Shown one piece after another: positions 1 through 6,852 of a DNA stretch of 16,301 nucleotides. How positions within the stretch are numbered: position 1 is the first letter of the stretch; every line of letters starts with the position of its first letter. The DNA is from an uncultured Mycoplasmatota bacterium (lineage in GTDB: Bacteria; Bacillota_I; Bacilli_A; RF39; UBA660). The stretch spans positions 1-16,301 of the forward strand of contig URDT01000028.1 in the NCBI GenBank assembly GCA_900546745.1, read 5' to 3'. The position numbers and the translations under genes were made by a program. The notes under the pieces were generated by a model. It saw only the letters and a list, made by a program, of their open reading frames with translations, had not been told where the DNA came from and did not search any database.

Positions 1-128
1 TGCCTATTGAACAAATTTCTACTACAGGTCGTGTTGCTCAAGGTGTAAAATTAATTAATTTAAAAGATAATCAAAGAGTTAGCAATATAACTGTTATTGA
101 AAAAGATAATGAAAATTCAGAAGAATAA
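1..128 (+). CDS. gyrA: DNA gyrase subunit A, C-terminal end (partial)
   Basis: Only the last 41 codons are present; the first full codon is at position 3 and TAA is at 126-128. The peptide reads PIEQISTTGRVAQGVKLINL and then an acidic tail ending DNENSEE. The 'TGR.AQGV.LI.L' string followed by an acidic end is the last blade and tail of the GyrA DNA-wrapping beta-pinwheel domain. GyrA cuts and rejoins DNA in the A2B2 gyrase that introduces negative supercoils. Its place just upstream of parS sites and tadA/dnaX agrees with gyrA near the origin in Bacilli. ParC has a related end, so the choice of GyrA rests partly on context. Confidence 0.85.
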   Translation, partial: PIEQISTTGRVAQGVKLINLKDNQRVSNITVIEKDNENSEE

Positions 129-158
129 TGTTTCACGTGAAACATTATTCTTTTTTTT
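121..158 (+). terminator. gyrA terminator built on a parS palindrome
   Basis: A perfect 32-bp palindrome spans 121-152 with the parS core (129-144) at its centre, and a run of eight T covers 151-158. It starts inside the last codons of gyrA. As RNA it would form a long stem with a minimal loop followed by a U-tract, the shape of a Rho-independent terminator. The hairpin and T-run are seen directly; the terminator role is inferred. Confidence 0.7.
129..144. promoter_or_regulatory. parS site 1
   Basis: Exact match to the 16-bp parS consensus TGTTTCACGTGAAACA, the site bound by ParB/Spo0J, which loads SMC/condensin near the origin. It directly follows the gyrA stop codon. Confidence 0.95.
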
Positions 159-200
159 ATTAATTTATTAAAAAAATATAAAATAATAAAATTAAATCAA

Positions 201-216
201 TGTTTCACGTGAAACA
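201..216. promoter_or_regulatory. parS site 2
   Basis: Second exact copy of TGTTTCACGTGAAACA, centred 72 bp from the first. Palindromic flanks extend it to 198-219, and with one G-T pair to about 193-224. There is no strong T-run after it, so it does not look like a terminator. Confidence 0.95.
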
Positions 217-332
217 TTGGTTTATTAATATGCTAGTACTAAAAATAAGAAATTAGTAACATTTAATGTTTAATCATTTAAAATTATTTATAATTTCTTA
301 ATAATATTTTTAAAATAAAATATTTAGCATAA

Positions 333-348
333 TGTTTCACGTGAAACA
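333..348. promoter_or_regulatory. parS site 3
   Basis: Third exact copy of TGTTTCACGTGAAACA, with palindromic flanks to 330-351. It ends 9 bp before the -35 box of the SRP RNA promoter. Apart from the parS sites, the gene-free stretch from 129 to about 357 is plain AT-rich DNA; I see no DnaA boxes or ORF in it. Confidence 0.95.
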
Positions 349-357
349 TTAAAATGA

Positions 358-386
358 TTGATTATTATTATAAAATAATGTATTAT
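358..386 (+). promoter_or_regulatory. SigA-type promoter of the SRP RNA gene
   Basis: TTGATT (358-363), a 17-nt spacer and TATTAT (381-386). The expected start is about 392-393, which is where the SRP RNA helix begins. The agreement between promoter and RNA end supports both calls. Confidence 0.8.
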
Positions 387-391
387 GGAGT

Positions 392-466
392 AGACACAAC
401 ATTTATATTTGAACCAGGTCAGGATTGGAAAATAGCAGCCTTAAGGATTCCTAAATGTGTGTGTCT
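392..466 (+). ncRNA. ffs: Small signal recognition particle RNA (4.5S type)
   Basis: This RNA pairs with Ffh to form the signal recognition particle that targets membrane and secreted proteins. The domain IV signature is complete: GGTCAGG (417-423), ATT, tetraloop GGAA (427-430), AAT, AGCAGCC (434-440). The closing helix pairs AGACACAACATTTA (392-405) with TAAATGTGTGTGTCT (452-466), allowing wobble pairs and a bulge. At about 75 nt it lacks the Alu domain of the long Bacillus SRP RNA (scr). A promoter sits exactly upstream and a T-run follows. In B. subtilis, from memory, the RNA gene lies between tadA and dnaX; here it lies before tadA. The symbol ffs is used by analogy with the small form. 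Confidence 0.93.
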
Positions 467-472
467 TTTTTT
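452..472 (+). terminator. SRP RNA 3' end and T-run
   Basis: The 3' strand of the closing SRP helix (to 466) runs into seven T (466-472), forming an intrinsic terminator with the RNA's own stem. The tadA ribosome binding site begins 3 nt later, so tadA is reached only by readthrough or by a promoter I do not see. Confidence 0.6.
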
Positions 473-484
473 ATGGTGATTAGT

Positions 485-916
485 ATGAATGAAAAATATA
501 TGATGTTGGCAATTAATGAAGCTAAAAAGGCTTATAAAAAAAATGATGTTCCAATCGGATGTGTAATTGTTAAAGATGGAAGAATAATATCTAAAGCTCA
601 TAATAAAAAAGAAATTAAAAAAAATGCTATTATGCATGCTGAAATTATAGCTATAGCAAAAGCTTGTAAAAAATTAAAAACATGGCATTTAGATGATTGT
701 GTTTTATATACAACAGTTGAGCCATGTATGATGTGTACAGGAGCGATTATTCAATCTAGAATTAAAAAAATTTATTATTCTATTTCTAATAAAAGTTTTG
801 GTGAATTAGAAAATTATCATTTAAAAAATAAAAAAATATTTATACAAAATAATATTTTAAACGAAGAATCAAAAAAATTATTGCAACAATTTTTTAAAGA
901 AAAAAGAAAATTATAA
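485..916 (+). CDS. tadA: tRNA-specific adenosine deaminase TadA
   Basis: TadA deaminates A34 of the tRNA-Arg(ACG) wobble position to inosine, an essential step for reading CGN arginine codons. The 143-aa product has the zinc-dependent cytidine/deoxycytidylate deaminase fold motifs: H51-A-E53 (zinc ligand and catalytic Glu) and P80-C81-M-M-C84 (two zinc ligands). Length fits the family. An upstream in-frame ATG at 455 exists but lies inside the SRP RNA helix. ATG 485 has GGTGA at 475-479 and gives the usual N-terminus (MNEKYMMLAINEA), so 485 is preferred. It lies between the SRP RNA and dnaX, as in the B. subtilis origin region (yaaJ). Confidence 0.95.
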   Translation: MNEKYMMLAINEAKKAYKKNDVPIGCVIVKDGRIISKAHNKKEIKKNAIMHAEIIAIAKACKKLKTWHLDDCVLYTTVEPCMMCTGAIIQSRIKKIYYSISNKSFGELENYHLKNKKIFIQNNILNEESKKLLQQFFKEKRKL

Positions 917-938
917 TTCCTTTTTTTATGCTAAATTA

Positions 939-947
939 TGATATAAT
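939..947 (+). promoter_or_regulatory. Extended -10 promoter of the dnaX operon
   Basis: TGATATAAT at 939-947 is a perfect extended -10 element (TGnTATAAT). No good -35 box is visible at the right distance, which is tolerated with an extended -10. Expected start is about 953, giving a leader of roughly 15 nt before the dnaX ATG, with GAGGTGA at 958-964 as ribosome binding site. Confidence 0.65.
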
Positions 948-968
948 ATATACGTGTGAGGTGAAACT

Positions 969-2459
969 ATGTATCAATCTTTATATAGAAAATATAGACC
1001 TAAAAATTTTGATGAAGTAGTTGGACAAAATACAATTACAAAAACATTAAAAAATGCTATTGAATATAATAAAATATCTCACGCTTATTTATTTACTGGC
1101 CCAAGAGGAACAGGAAAAACCAGTACTGCGAAAATATTAGCAAAGATAGTAAATTGTGAACATTTAGATAATTATAACCCATGTGAAAAATGTGTAAATT
1201 GTACACAATATAATAAAAAGCAGGCTGTTGATATTATAGAAATAGACGCTGCTTCTAATAATGGTGTAGAGGAAATTAGAGAATTAAAAAGTAAAATTTC
1301 TTTGGCACCAACATATGGAAAATATAAAGTATATATAATTGATGAAGTTCATATGTTGTCTACAGGAGCCTTTAATGCTTTACTAAAGACATTAGAGGAA
1401 CCCCCTAGTCATGTTATATTTATTTTAGCAACAACAGAACCTTATAAGATACCTATTACAATATTATCCAGATGTCAGAGATTTGATTTTAAAAAAATAG
1501 ACAATGATGATATTGTAAAAAGACTGCGTCAAATTGTAAATTTAGAAGGTATTCATATAGAAGATGCTGCCCTAAATGCAATAGCTTCTTTATCTGATGG
1601 TGGTATGAGAGATTCATTAAGTTTATTAGATCAAGCAATTTCTTATTCTAATAATAAAATAACGTTAGAAGATATACATGAAATTAATGGTACAATTACT
1701 CCAGTAGAAATCAATGATTTTTTTAAACAAATAAATCAGAAAAATTATGAAACTGTTTTTAAAAAAATTGATAATTATAACCAATCTGGGAAAGATTTTT
1801 ATAAATTGACGGAAGAAATAATTTTATATTTGAGAGATTTATTATTAAATAATTTTATTCGAAATAACACTTCAAAAGTTGATGATTTATTTTTAACAAA
1901 AGAAAATACAATTAATTATATTGAAAAATTTAATGATTCATTATTTGAAATGAAAAATACCAATAATATGAAATTGATTTTTGAATTAACGATAATTAAA
2001 TTGATAGATTTAGATTATTCAGATAATAGTAAAGTAGAACCTATTACTACTGATATTGTGGAACATAATCAAAAATTAAATAATATAGAAAAGATAATAG
2101 ATATTCGTATCAATAATACTTTGTGTTTTTTTAACAAAAAAGAATATTTGAAGTTTAAAGACGATGTTCTTTGTATTCGAGATGAAAAATATAATCAAAA
2201 GTATTCTGAGATAATTGATTTAATTCTAGATGGTGATATTAAAGCATACGGAAATAATTATTTTATAATTGTATATACAAATAATGTGATGGTTCGTGAC
2301 TTTAATGATAATATTTTAATGATAGATGATTTATTTTTAAAAAAATTAAATTTACCAATTCATGGTATAGCTGTTGATAGTAATCAATGGGAAAAAATAA
2401 AAAAAGAATATAATAGTAAAATTAAAAATTATGAATATAGAGAGGAAAATGATTTATGA
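969..2459 (+). CDS. dnaX: DNA polymerase III subunit tau/gamma (clamp loader ATPase)
   Basis: DnaX is the ATPase of the clamp loader that opens and loads the beta sliding clamp and couples polymerase to helicase. The 496-aa protein shows the AAA+ order: start MYQSLYRKYRPKNFDEVVGQ, Walker A GPRGTGKT (44-51), zinc cysteines C63, C72, C75, C78, Walker B DEVH (125-128), and the SRC motif (167-169) with its arginine finger. The C-terminal region (from about residue 360) is short and diverged compared with the roughly 560-aa B. subtilis protein. I did not identify a convincing programmed frameshift site for a short gamma form. The stop overlaps ebfC by ATGA (2456-2459), indicating translational coupling. 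Confidence 0.97.
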   Translation: MYQSLYRKYRPKNFDEVVGQNTITKTLKNAIEYNKISHAYLFTGPRGTGKTSTAKILAKIVNCEHLDNYNPCEKCVNCTQYNKKQAVDIIEIDAASNNGVEEIRELKSKISLAPTYGKYKVYIIDEVHMLSTGAFNALLKTLEEPPSHVIFILATTEPYKIPITILSRCQRFDFKKIDNDDIVKRLRQIVNLEGIHIEDAALNAIASLSDGGMRDSLSLLDQAISYSNNKITLEDIHEINGTITPVEINDFFKQINQKNYETVFKKIDNYNQSGKDFYKLTEEIILYLRDLLLNNFIRNNTSKVDDLFLTKENTINYIEKFNDSLFEMKNTNNMKLIFELTIIKLIDLDYSDNSKVEPITTDIVEHNQKLNNIEKIIDIRINNTLCFFNKKEYLKFKDDVLCIRDEKYNQKYSEIIDLILDGDIKAYGNNYFIIVYTNNVMVRDFNDNILMIDDLFLKKLNLPIHGIAVDSNQWEKIKKEYNSKIKNYEYREENDL

Positions 2460-2749
2460 ATATACAAGCAATGATGAAACAAGCACAAAACTTACAAAAA
2501 ACTATGATGAAGGAAAAAGAAGAAATAGATAAAACTGTATTTGAAGAAACATATTCTTTTATAACTATTCAAATGACTGGAGATAAAAAAGTAAAATCTA
2601 TAAAAATTAATCAAGAAGATGGATTTGAAGATGTTGAATTATTACAGGATATGATTATGGTAGCGTTAAATAATACAATGGATAAAATTGATAAAGTAAC
2701 ATCAGAAAAAATGGGTAAGTATACTCAAGGCATCCCAGGATTATTTTAA
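2456..2749 (+). CDS. ebfC: YbaB/EbfC family nucleoid-associated protein
   Basis: A small DNA-binding protein of the YbaB/EbfC family (B. subtilis YaaK) that forms dimers with tweezer-like ends and is nearly always encoded between dnaX and recR. The 97-aa product starts MNIQAMMKQAQNLQKTM, the typical long N-terminal helix with Met/Gln-rich 'MKQAQ.MQ' pattern. It ends with the acidic 'EDVELLQDMIMVALNNTMDKI' region, also typical. The start codon overlaps the dnaX stop by 4 nt and recR begins 1 nt after its stop. Its cellular role is still loosely defined in the family; a nucleoid or recombination role is inferred from context. Confidence 0.93.
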   Translation: MNIQAMMKQAQNLQKTMMKEKEEIDKTVFEETYSFITIQMTGDKKVKSIKINQEDGFEDVELLQDMIMVALNNTMDKIDKVTSEKMGKYTQGIPGLF

Positions 2750-2750
2750 T

Positions 2751-3350
2751 ATGAAGTATCCACAAACGATATTGAATTTAATTGAATGTTTTAAGAAACT
2801 ACCTGGAATTGGTGAAAAAAGTGCAGAAAGAATGGCACTTTCTACTTTAAATATGGATGAAGAAATTTTAACTCTTTTTTCTAATACTTTATTAGATATT
2901 CCTAAAAAGATTAAGCATTGTAAGCAATGCAATAATTTGTGTGAAGGAGATTTATGCGAAATTTGTAAATCTCCAAACAGAGATCATAATGTAATTTGTG
3001 TAGTAGAAGAAGTTAAAAATGTTAATTTATTTGAAAAAGTTGGAACTTATAATGGACTATATCATGTATTAGGAGGTTTAATATCCCCTCTGGATAATAT
3101 TACTCCTGAAGATATTAATATTAATCAATTAATTGAACGTGTAAAAAAATCTGATGTAAAAGAAGTTATATTAGCAATAAAACCAAGTATAGAAGGAGAA
3201 ACTACAGCATTATATATTTCTAAAATTTTAGAAAATAGTGGAGTAAAGGTTTCTAAAATTGCTCATGGTGTACCTATTGGTGTAGATATGGAATATATAG
3301 ATTCATTAACACTTGAATTAGCTTTGGAAGATAGAACTGAAATATCATAA
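2751..3350 (+). CDS. recR: Recombination mediator RecR
   Basis: RecR acts with RecO (and RecF) to load RecA on SSB-covered gaps. The 199-aa protein is full length. It has the N-terminal helix-hairpin-helix (KLPGIGEKSAERMALS, about residues 16-31), a zinc finger with C57, C60, C69 and C72, the TOPRIM domain beginning VICVVEE (81-87), and the C-terminal pattern AHGVPIGVDMEYIDSLTL with the Walker-like end. It follows ebfC by 1 nt, the common dnaX-ebfC-recR unit. Confidence 0.97.
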   Translation: MKYPQTILNLIECFKKLPGIGEKSAERMALSTLNMDEEILTLFSNTLLDIPKKIKHCKQCNNLCEGDLCEICKSPNRDHNVICVVEEVKNVNLFEKVGTYNGLYHVLGGLISPLDNITPEDININQLIERVKKSDVKEVILAIKPSIEGETTALYISKILENSGVKVSKIAHGVPIGVDMEYIDSLTLELALEDRTEIS

Positions 3351-3386
3351 AAATTATTTGACTACATATTATTTAGTGGTGATCTT

Positions 3387-3575
3387 ATGTGGAAAAAAAT
3401 AATTAAAATAATAAAAAAAATAATTTTTAGTTCTTTTTTGCTATATAGTTATAATTTAATTGCTGTCCCTTTAAATATAATAATACCTATTAATTTTTTT
3501 AATATTGGAATCATTAGTTTTTTAGGAATACCAGCATTATTTTCTCTAATATTTATACATATATTAATTTTTTAA
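3387..3575 (+). CDS. bofA: BofA-like pro-sigma-K processing inhibitor family protein
   Basis: A 62-aa, very hydrophobic protein with a Lys-rich N-terminus (MWKKIIKIIKKII) and two likely membrane segments (about 13-33 and 38-61). Between and within them are N23, P-I-N (34-36) and FLGIPA (45-50), matching the conserved end of BofA proteins ('PIN ... GFLGIPG') as I recall it. In B. subtilis BofA sits in the outer forespore membrane and holds back the intramembrane protease SpoIVFB until pro-sigma-K should be cleaved. Position supports the call: bofA follows recR in B. subtilis too (there after yaaL). This copy is shorter than the 87-aa B. subtilis protein and ends GIPA rather than GIPG. Ribosome binding site GGTGAT lies at about 3379-3383. 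An unrelated small membrane protein is possible but less likely. Confidence 0.72.
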   Translation: MWKKIIKIIKKIIFSSFLLYSYNLIAVPLNIIIPINFFNIGIISFLGIPALFSLIFIHILIF

Positions 3576-3588
3576 AGAAGGTGTTAAT

Positions 3589-4503
3589 ATGCTTGATGAT
3601 TTCAAGGAAGAATATAAAATAGCGTATCGCATATTAATGAATGATATAAAAAAAGAAAAATGTTCTCATGCTTACTTATTTGAAACAAATGGAAATAAAG
3701 ATGGTGAAAATTTTATTTTTTCTTTTATAAAATGTGTGTTGTGTCCCTTTCATTATTCAAATTCTTTGAAATGTGATGAATGTTTTCAATGTCATAATAT
3801 TGATAATAATAATTATCTTGAAATAAAAATTATTCAACCAGATGGAATGTGGATAAAAAAGGAACAATTAATTTCATTACAAGAAGAATTTATGACAAAA
3901 GGAATTGAAAATCAAAAGAGAATTTATATTATAAAACAAGCTCATCGTATGAATAGTGCTGCCGCCAATTCTATTTTGAAATTTTTGGAAGAACCACAAA
4001 ATAATATTATGGCAATTCTTATTACAGATAATATTCATCAACTATTACCAACAATTATATCAAGATGTAAAATATTAAATTTGAATTGTAATAAAAGTGA
4101 ATCGAATGACATAAAACAATATTTATCGAAAAAATATGATTCTATTGATCAATTTAATAAAATTTTTTTAAATACGATTCAGTTTGTAGAATATTTGGAA
4201 AAATATAAAAAAAGAACTATTGTGTATGAAAAAAAATTATTTTTTGATTTTTTTCGCGAAAAAGAAGATATTATTACATTTTTTGAATTATTAATTTTTT
4301 ATTATAAAGATGTTGTCAATTGTAAATTAAATCGTAAAAATATATTTATTGAAAAAATAGATCAAACTATTATAGAAAATAATACAGTTAATAGTTTAAG
4401 CCATAAAATTAATTTACTGATTTATTATAAAGATAAATTAAATGTAAATGCCAATCAAAACTTATTGATAGATCGTATGATTATAGATATAGGAGGTGTG
4501 TAG
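3589..4503 (+). CDS. holB: DNA polymerase III delta' subunit
   Basis: Delta' is the rigid stator of the clamp loader and partners DnaX and delta (HolA). The 304-aa protein has the delta'/DnaX family start (SHAYLF, 26-31), a cysteine cluster C52, C62, C65, C68 in the zinc-binding position, and the SRC motif (158-160) carrying the arginine finger. The Walker A position (ETNGNKDG, 32-39) lacks GKT and the Walker B position reads KQAH (116-119), as expected for the non-hydrolysing delta'. It is 13 nt after the bofA-like gene. In B. subtilis tmk and yaaQ separate bofA from holB; neither is present here. Confidence 0.92.
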   Translation: MLDDFKEEYKIAYRILMNDIKKEKCSHAYLFETNGNKDGENFIFSFIKCVLCPFHYSNSLKCDECFQCHNIDNNNYLEIKIIQPDGMWIKKEQLISLQEEFMTKGIENQKRIYIIKQAHRMNSAAANSILKFLEEPQNNIMAILITDNIHQLLPTIISRCKILNLNCNKSESNDIKQYLSKKYDSIDQFNKIFLNTIQFVEYLEKYKKRTIVYEKKLFFDFFREKEDIITFFELLIFYYKDVVNCKLNRKNIFIEKIDQTIIENNTVNSLSHKINLLIYYKDKLNVNANQNLLIDRMIIDIGGV

Positions 4504-4504
4504 T

Positions 4505-5293
4505 ATGAAGTATATTATAGGAATTTCTTTAGATAATACAGAAAATATAGAGTATTATTTTACCAGTAAGTTAGAATTGAAAAAAGGAATTACTGTAGTA
4601 GTGGAAAATTCTGATAATACTTTACATCTTGGTTATATTAGTACAAATATTCATCCAATAGATGAAAGCAAACTACATAAAAATTTAGGACATATAGTGA
4701 GAATCGCAACAAAGAAAGATTATCAGAAATATCAATCAAATTTAAAACTAGCGCATCAATCTTTAAAAAGATGCCGACAATTAGTAAAAAAGTACAATTT
4801 AAATATGAATATAATTGACGCTTCCTTTACATTAGATCAAAGTCAGTTATTATTTTCTTTTTATTCTGACAACCGAGTTGATTTTCGTGATTTAGCTCGT
4901 GATTTAGCAGCTATTTATAAAACAAGAATTGAATTACATCAAATTGGTGTAAGAGATAAGGCTAAAAAAGTTGGTGGAGTAGGAATTTGTGGTCAAAAAC
5001 TATGTTGTTCAAGATTTATTAATGAATTTGATTCTGTTTCTATATCCATGGCAAAAAATCAAAATCTTTCTTTAAATCCAAATAAAATAAATGGTGTATG
5101 TGGAAGGCTTCTATGTTGTTTAAAATATGAAAATTGTTGCTATAAGGAACTAAAGAAAAAATTACCGCAAGTTGGACAAGTTGTTGAACTTGAATCTGGT
5201 AAAGGAAAAGTTGTTTCTGTTGATATATTAAAACAAAGTTACGAAATAGAAAATATGAATAAGGAAATTATTAAAATACATGAACAATCTTAA
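4505..5293 (+). CDS. ricT: PSP1-domain protein RicT (YaaT)
   Basis: RicT belongs to the RicA-RicF-RicT complex that binds iron-sulphur clusters and helps RNase Y mature certain mRNAs; in B. subtilis it affects sporulation, competence and biofilm. The 262-aa product has a PSP1 domain over about residues 60-150 (SKLHKNLGHIVRIAT, RVDFRDLARDLAAIYKTRIE) and the invariant cysteines C162, C167, C168, C199, C204, C205, plus C211 and C212. An upstream GTG at 4496 is in frame, but ATG 4505 is spaced correctly from AGGAGGTG (4491-4498), so 4505 is chosen. That ribosome binding site lies within the end of holB. Confidence 0.93.
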   Translation: MKYIIGISLDNTENIEYYFTSKLELKKGITVVVENSDNTLHLGYISTNIHPIDESKLHKNLGHIVRIATKKDYQKYQSNLKLAHQSLKRCRQLVKKYNLNMNIIDASFTLDQSQLLFSFYSDNRVDFRDLARDLAAIYKTRIELHQIGVRDKAKKVGGVGICGQKLCCSRFINEFDSVSISMAKNQNLSLNPNKINGVCGRLLCCLKYENCCYKELKKKLPQVGQVVELESGKGKVVSVDILKQSYEIENMNKEIIKIHEQS

Positions 5294-5999
5294 TTATTTA
5301 TTAGGCTATGAAAATTTAAAAATTTATCAAAATGACGAAATGTTCCGATTTTCTATTGATTCTATATTACTTCCTAATTTTGTAACACTTCGTAAAAATA
5401 CAAAAAAAATTTTAGATATTGGCACTGGAAATGCCGTGGTTCCTTTAATATTAACAAATTTAACGAATGCAACAATTGATGGTGTTGAAATTCAAAAAGA
5501 AGTTTACAATTTAGGAGTCGATTCTGTAAAATATAATTCATTAGAAGACAAAATTCATTTATATAATATTGATGTAAATGAATTTTATAAACATTTACAA
5601 TCAGACTGTTATGATACTATTACTTGTAATCCACCATTTTTCAAAGTAAATGAGCAATCAATCATGAATTTATCTGATTATAAAAAAATAGCTCGACATG
5701 AAATAACATTAAATTTAGATGATGTATTTCATATAGCAAAAAAGTTGCTAAAAAATAACGGGAATATCGCTATAGTACATCGAACAGAAAGATTAGTAGA
5801 TATTATAGAAACGATGAAAAAATATAATATTGAGCCAAAAAAAATTCAATACGTTTATTCCAATTTAAATAGTGTTTCTAATATTCTTTTAATTGAAGGT
5901 GTAAAAAATGGAAAACCTGGTGTTAAAGTGTTAAATCCACTTTATATTTATGATGAAAATGGTCATTATACAACCCAAATTTTAAATTATTTTAAATAA
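5280..5999 (+). CDS. trmN6: tRNA1(Val) A37 N6-methyltransferase family (YabB/TrmN6)
   Basis: A class I SAM-dependent methyltransferase of 239 aa. Motif I is LDIGTGN (45-51), the acidic loop follows at DGVE (67-70), and the catalytic motif is NPPF (117-120), the signature of N6-adenine or N5-glutamine methylation. The N-terminal 'LLGYENLKIYQND..FRFSIDSILLPNF' is characteristic of the YabB/TrmN6 subgroup, whose E. coli member modifies A37 of tRNA1(Val). The exact target here is inferred. It overlaps ricT by 14 nt and is followed by rsmI, as in B. subtilis, but yabA and yazA are missing. Confidence 0.85.
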   Translation: MNNLNYLLGYENLKIYQNDEMFRFSIDSILLPNFVTLRKNTKKILDIGTGNAVVPLILTNLTNATIDGVEIQKEVYNLGVDSVKYNSLEDKIHLYNIDVNEFYKHLQSDCYDTITCNPPFFKVNEQSIMNLSDYKKIARHEITLNLDDVFHIAKKLLKNNGNIAIVHRTERLVDIIETMKKYNIEPKKIQYVYSNLNSVSNILLIEGVKNGKPGVKVLNPLYIYDENGHYTTQILNYFK

Positions 6000-6011
6000 A
6001 GGAGTGATAGC

Positions 6012-6851
6012 ATGTCTCAAAAAAGCTATGATAAAAGTCCTACATTATATTTAATTCCAACTCCGATAGGAAATTTGGAAGATATTACTTTAAGAGCTAT
6101 CAATATTTTGAAAGAAGTAGAAGTTATTTTTTGTGAAGATACACGAGTTACTGCTTTGTTGTTAAATCATTTAAATATAAAAAAAAGATTAATATCAAGT
6201 CATAAATTTAATGAATCTATGAACGATGATAAATTATTAGAATATTTGAATAAAGGTGTAGATGTTGGATTAGTTACAGACCGTGGTACACCGATTATTA
6301 GTGATCCAGGATATGAGTTAGTCAAAGTAGCTATTAATAATCATTTCAATGTTGTAGCACTACCAGGTCCAACAGCTTTTGTTCCAGCTTTAATAGCTTC
6401 TGGATTAAGCCCACAGCCTTTTCTATTTTATGGCTTTTTAAATAGTAAAGAAAGTAAAATGAAGAAAGAATTAGAAGAACTAAAAAATGAGAAAGCAACC
6501 ATCATTTTTTATGAGGCCCCTCATCGAATTCAATCAACTTTAAAGACTATTAAAGAAGTTTTGGGAAATAGAAATGCGTGTATTTCCCGGGAAATATCTA
6601 AAAAATTTGAGGAAATATATAGAGGAACACTTGAACAATTATTTCAAGAAACCATTGAAATAAAAGGAGAAATTGTATTAATTGTTTCGGGAAATAATGA
6701 AGTTAATCGTTATGAACATTTAACAATTATTGAACATGTGAATTTATATATTAAAGAAGGATATTCTTCAAAAGATGCTATTAAAAAAGTTTCAAATGAT
6801 CGTGGATTAAATAAAAGTGAAGTTTATAAAGAATATCATAGAGGTGAGTAA
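6012..6851 (+). CDS. rsmI: 16S rRNA C1402 ribose 2'-O-methyltransferase
   Basis: RsmI methylates the 2'-OH of C1402 in the ribosomal decoding centre using SAM. The 279-aa protein is a tetrapyrrole-methylase-fold enzyme with the family landmarks LIPTPIGNLEDIT (14-26), FCEDTR (40-45), TDRGTPIISDPG (89-100), LPGPTAF (117-123), EAPHR and ISREISKKFEE. Most relatives read DAGTP where this has DRGTP, a small variation in the SAM-binding loop. Ribosome binding site AAGGAGTGA lies at about 5998-6006. Its last codons contain the pth ribosome binding site. Confidence 0.96.
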   Translation: MSQKSYDKSPTLYLIPTPIGNLEDITLRAINILKEVEVIFCEDTRVTALLLNHLNIKKRLISSHKFNESMNDDKLLEYLNKGVDVGLVTDRGTPIISDPGYELVKVAINNHFNVVALPGPTAFVPALIASGLSPQPFLFYGFLNSKESKMKKELEELKNEKATIIFYEAPHRIQSTLKTIKEVLGNRNACISREISKKFEEIYRGTLEQLFQETIEIKGEIVLIVSGNNEVNRYEHLTIIEHVNLYIKEGYSSKDAIKKVSNDRGLNKSEVYKEYHRGE

Positions 6852-6852
6852 T

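Noticed and set aside
246..300. 10-bp inverted repeat TAAGAAATTA (246-255) / TAATTTCTTA (291-300)
   Set aside because: Low-complexity AT-rich repeat with a 35-nt loop; easily expected by chance in this composition.
455..484. In-frame upstream start for TadA
   Set aside because: It lies inside the SRP RNA closing helix and adds residues not seen in the family; ATG 485 has a proper ribosome binding site.
419..637. 72-codon minus-strand frame over the SRP RNA and start of tadA
   Set aside because: It overlaps a confident RNA and a confident gene, has low-complexity Phe/Ile/His content and no ribosome binding site.
901..927. Possible terminator after tadA
   Set aside because: Only A-rich and T-rich runs with mismatches; no convincing stem.
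969..2459. Programmed frameshift in dnaX making a gamma form
   Set aside because: Many A-runs exist, but none is paired with a clear upstream stimulator or downstream stem that I could defend.
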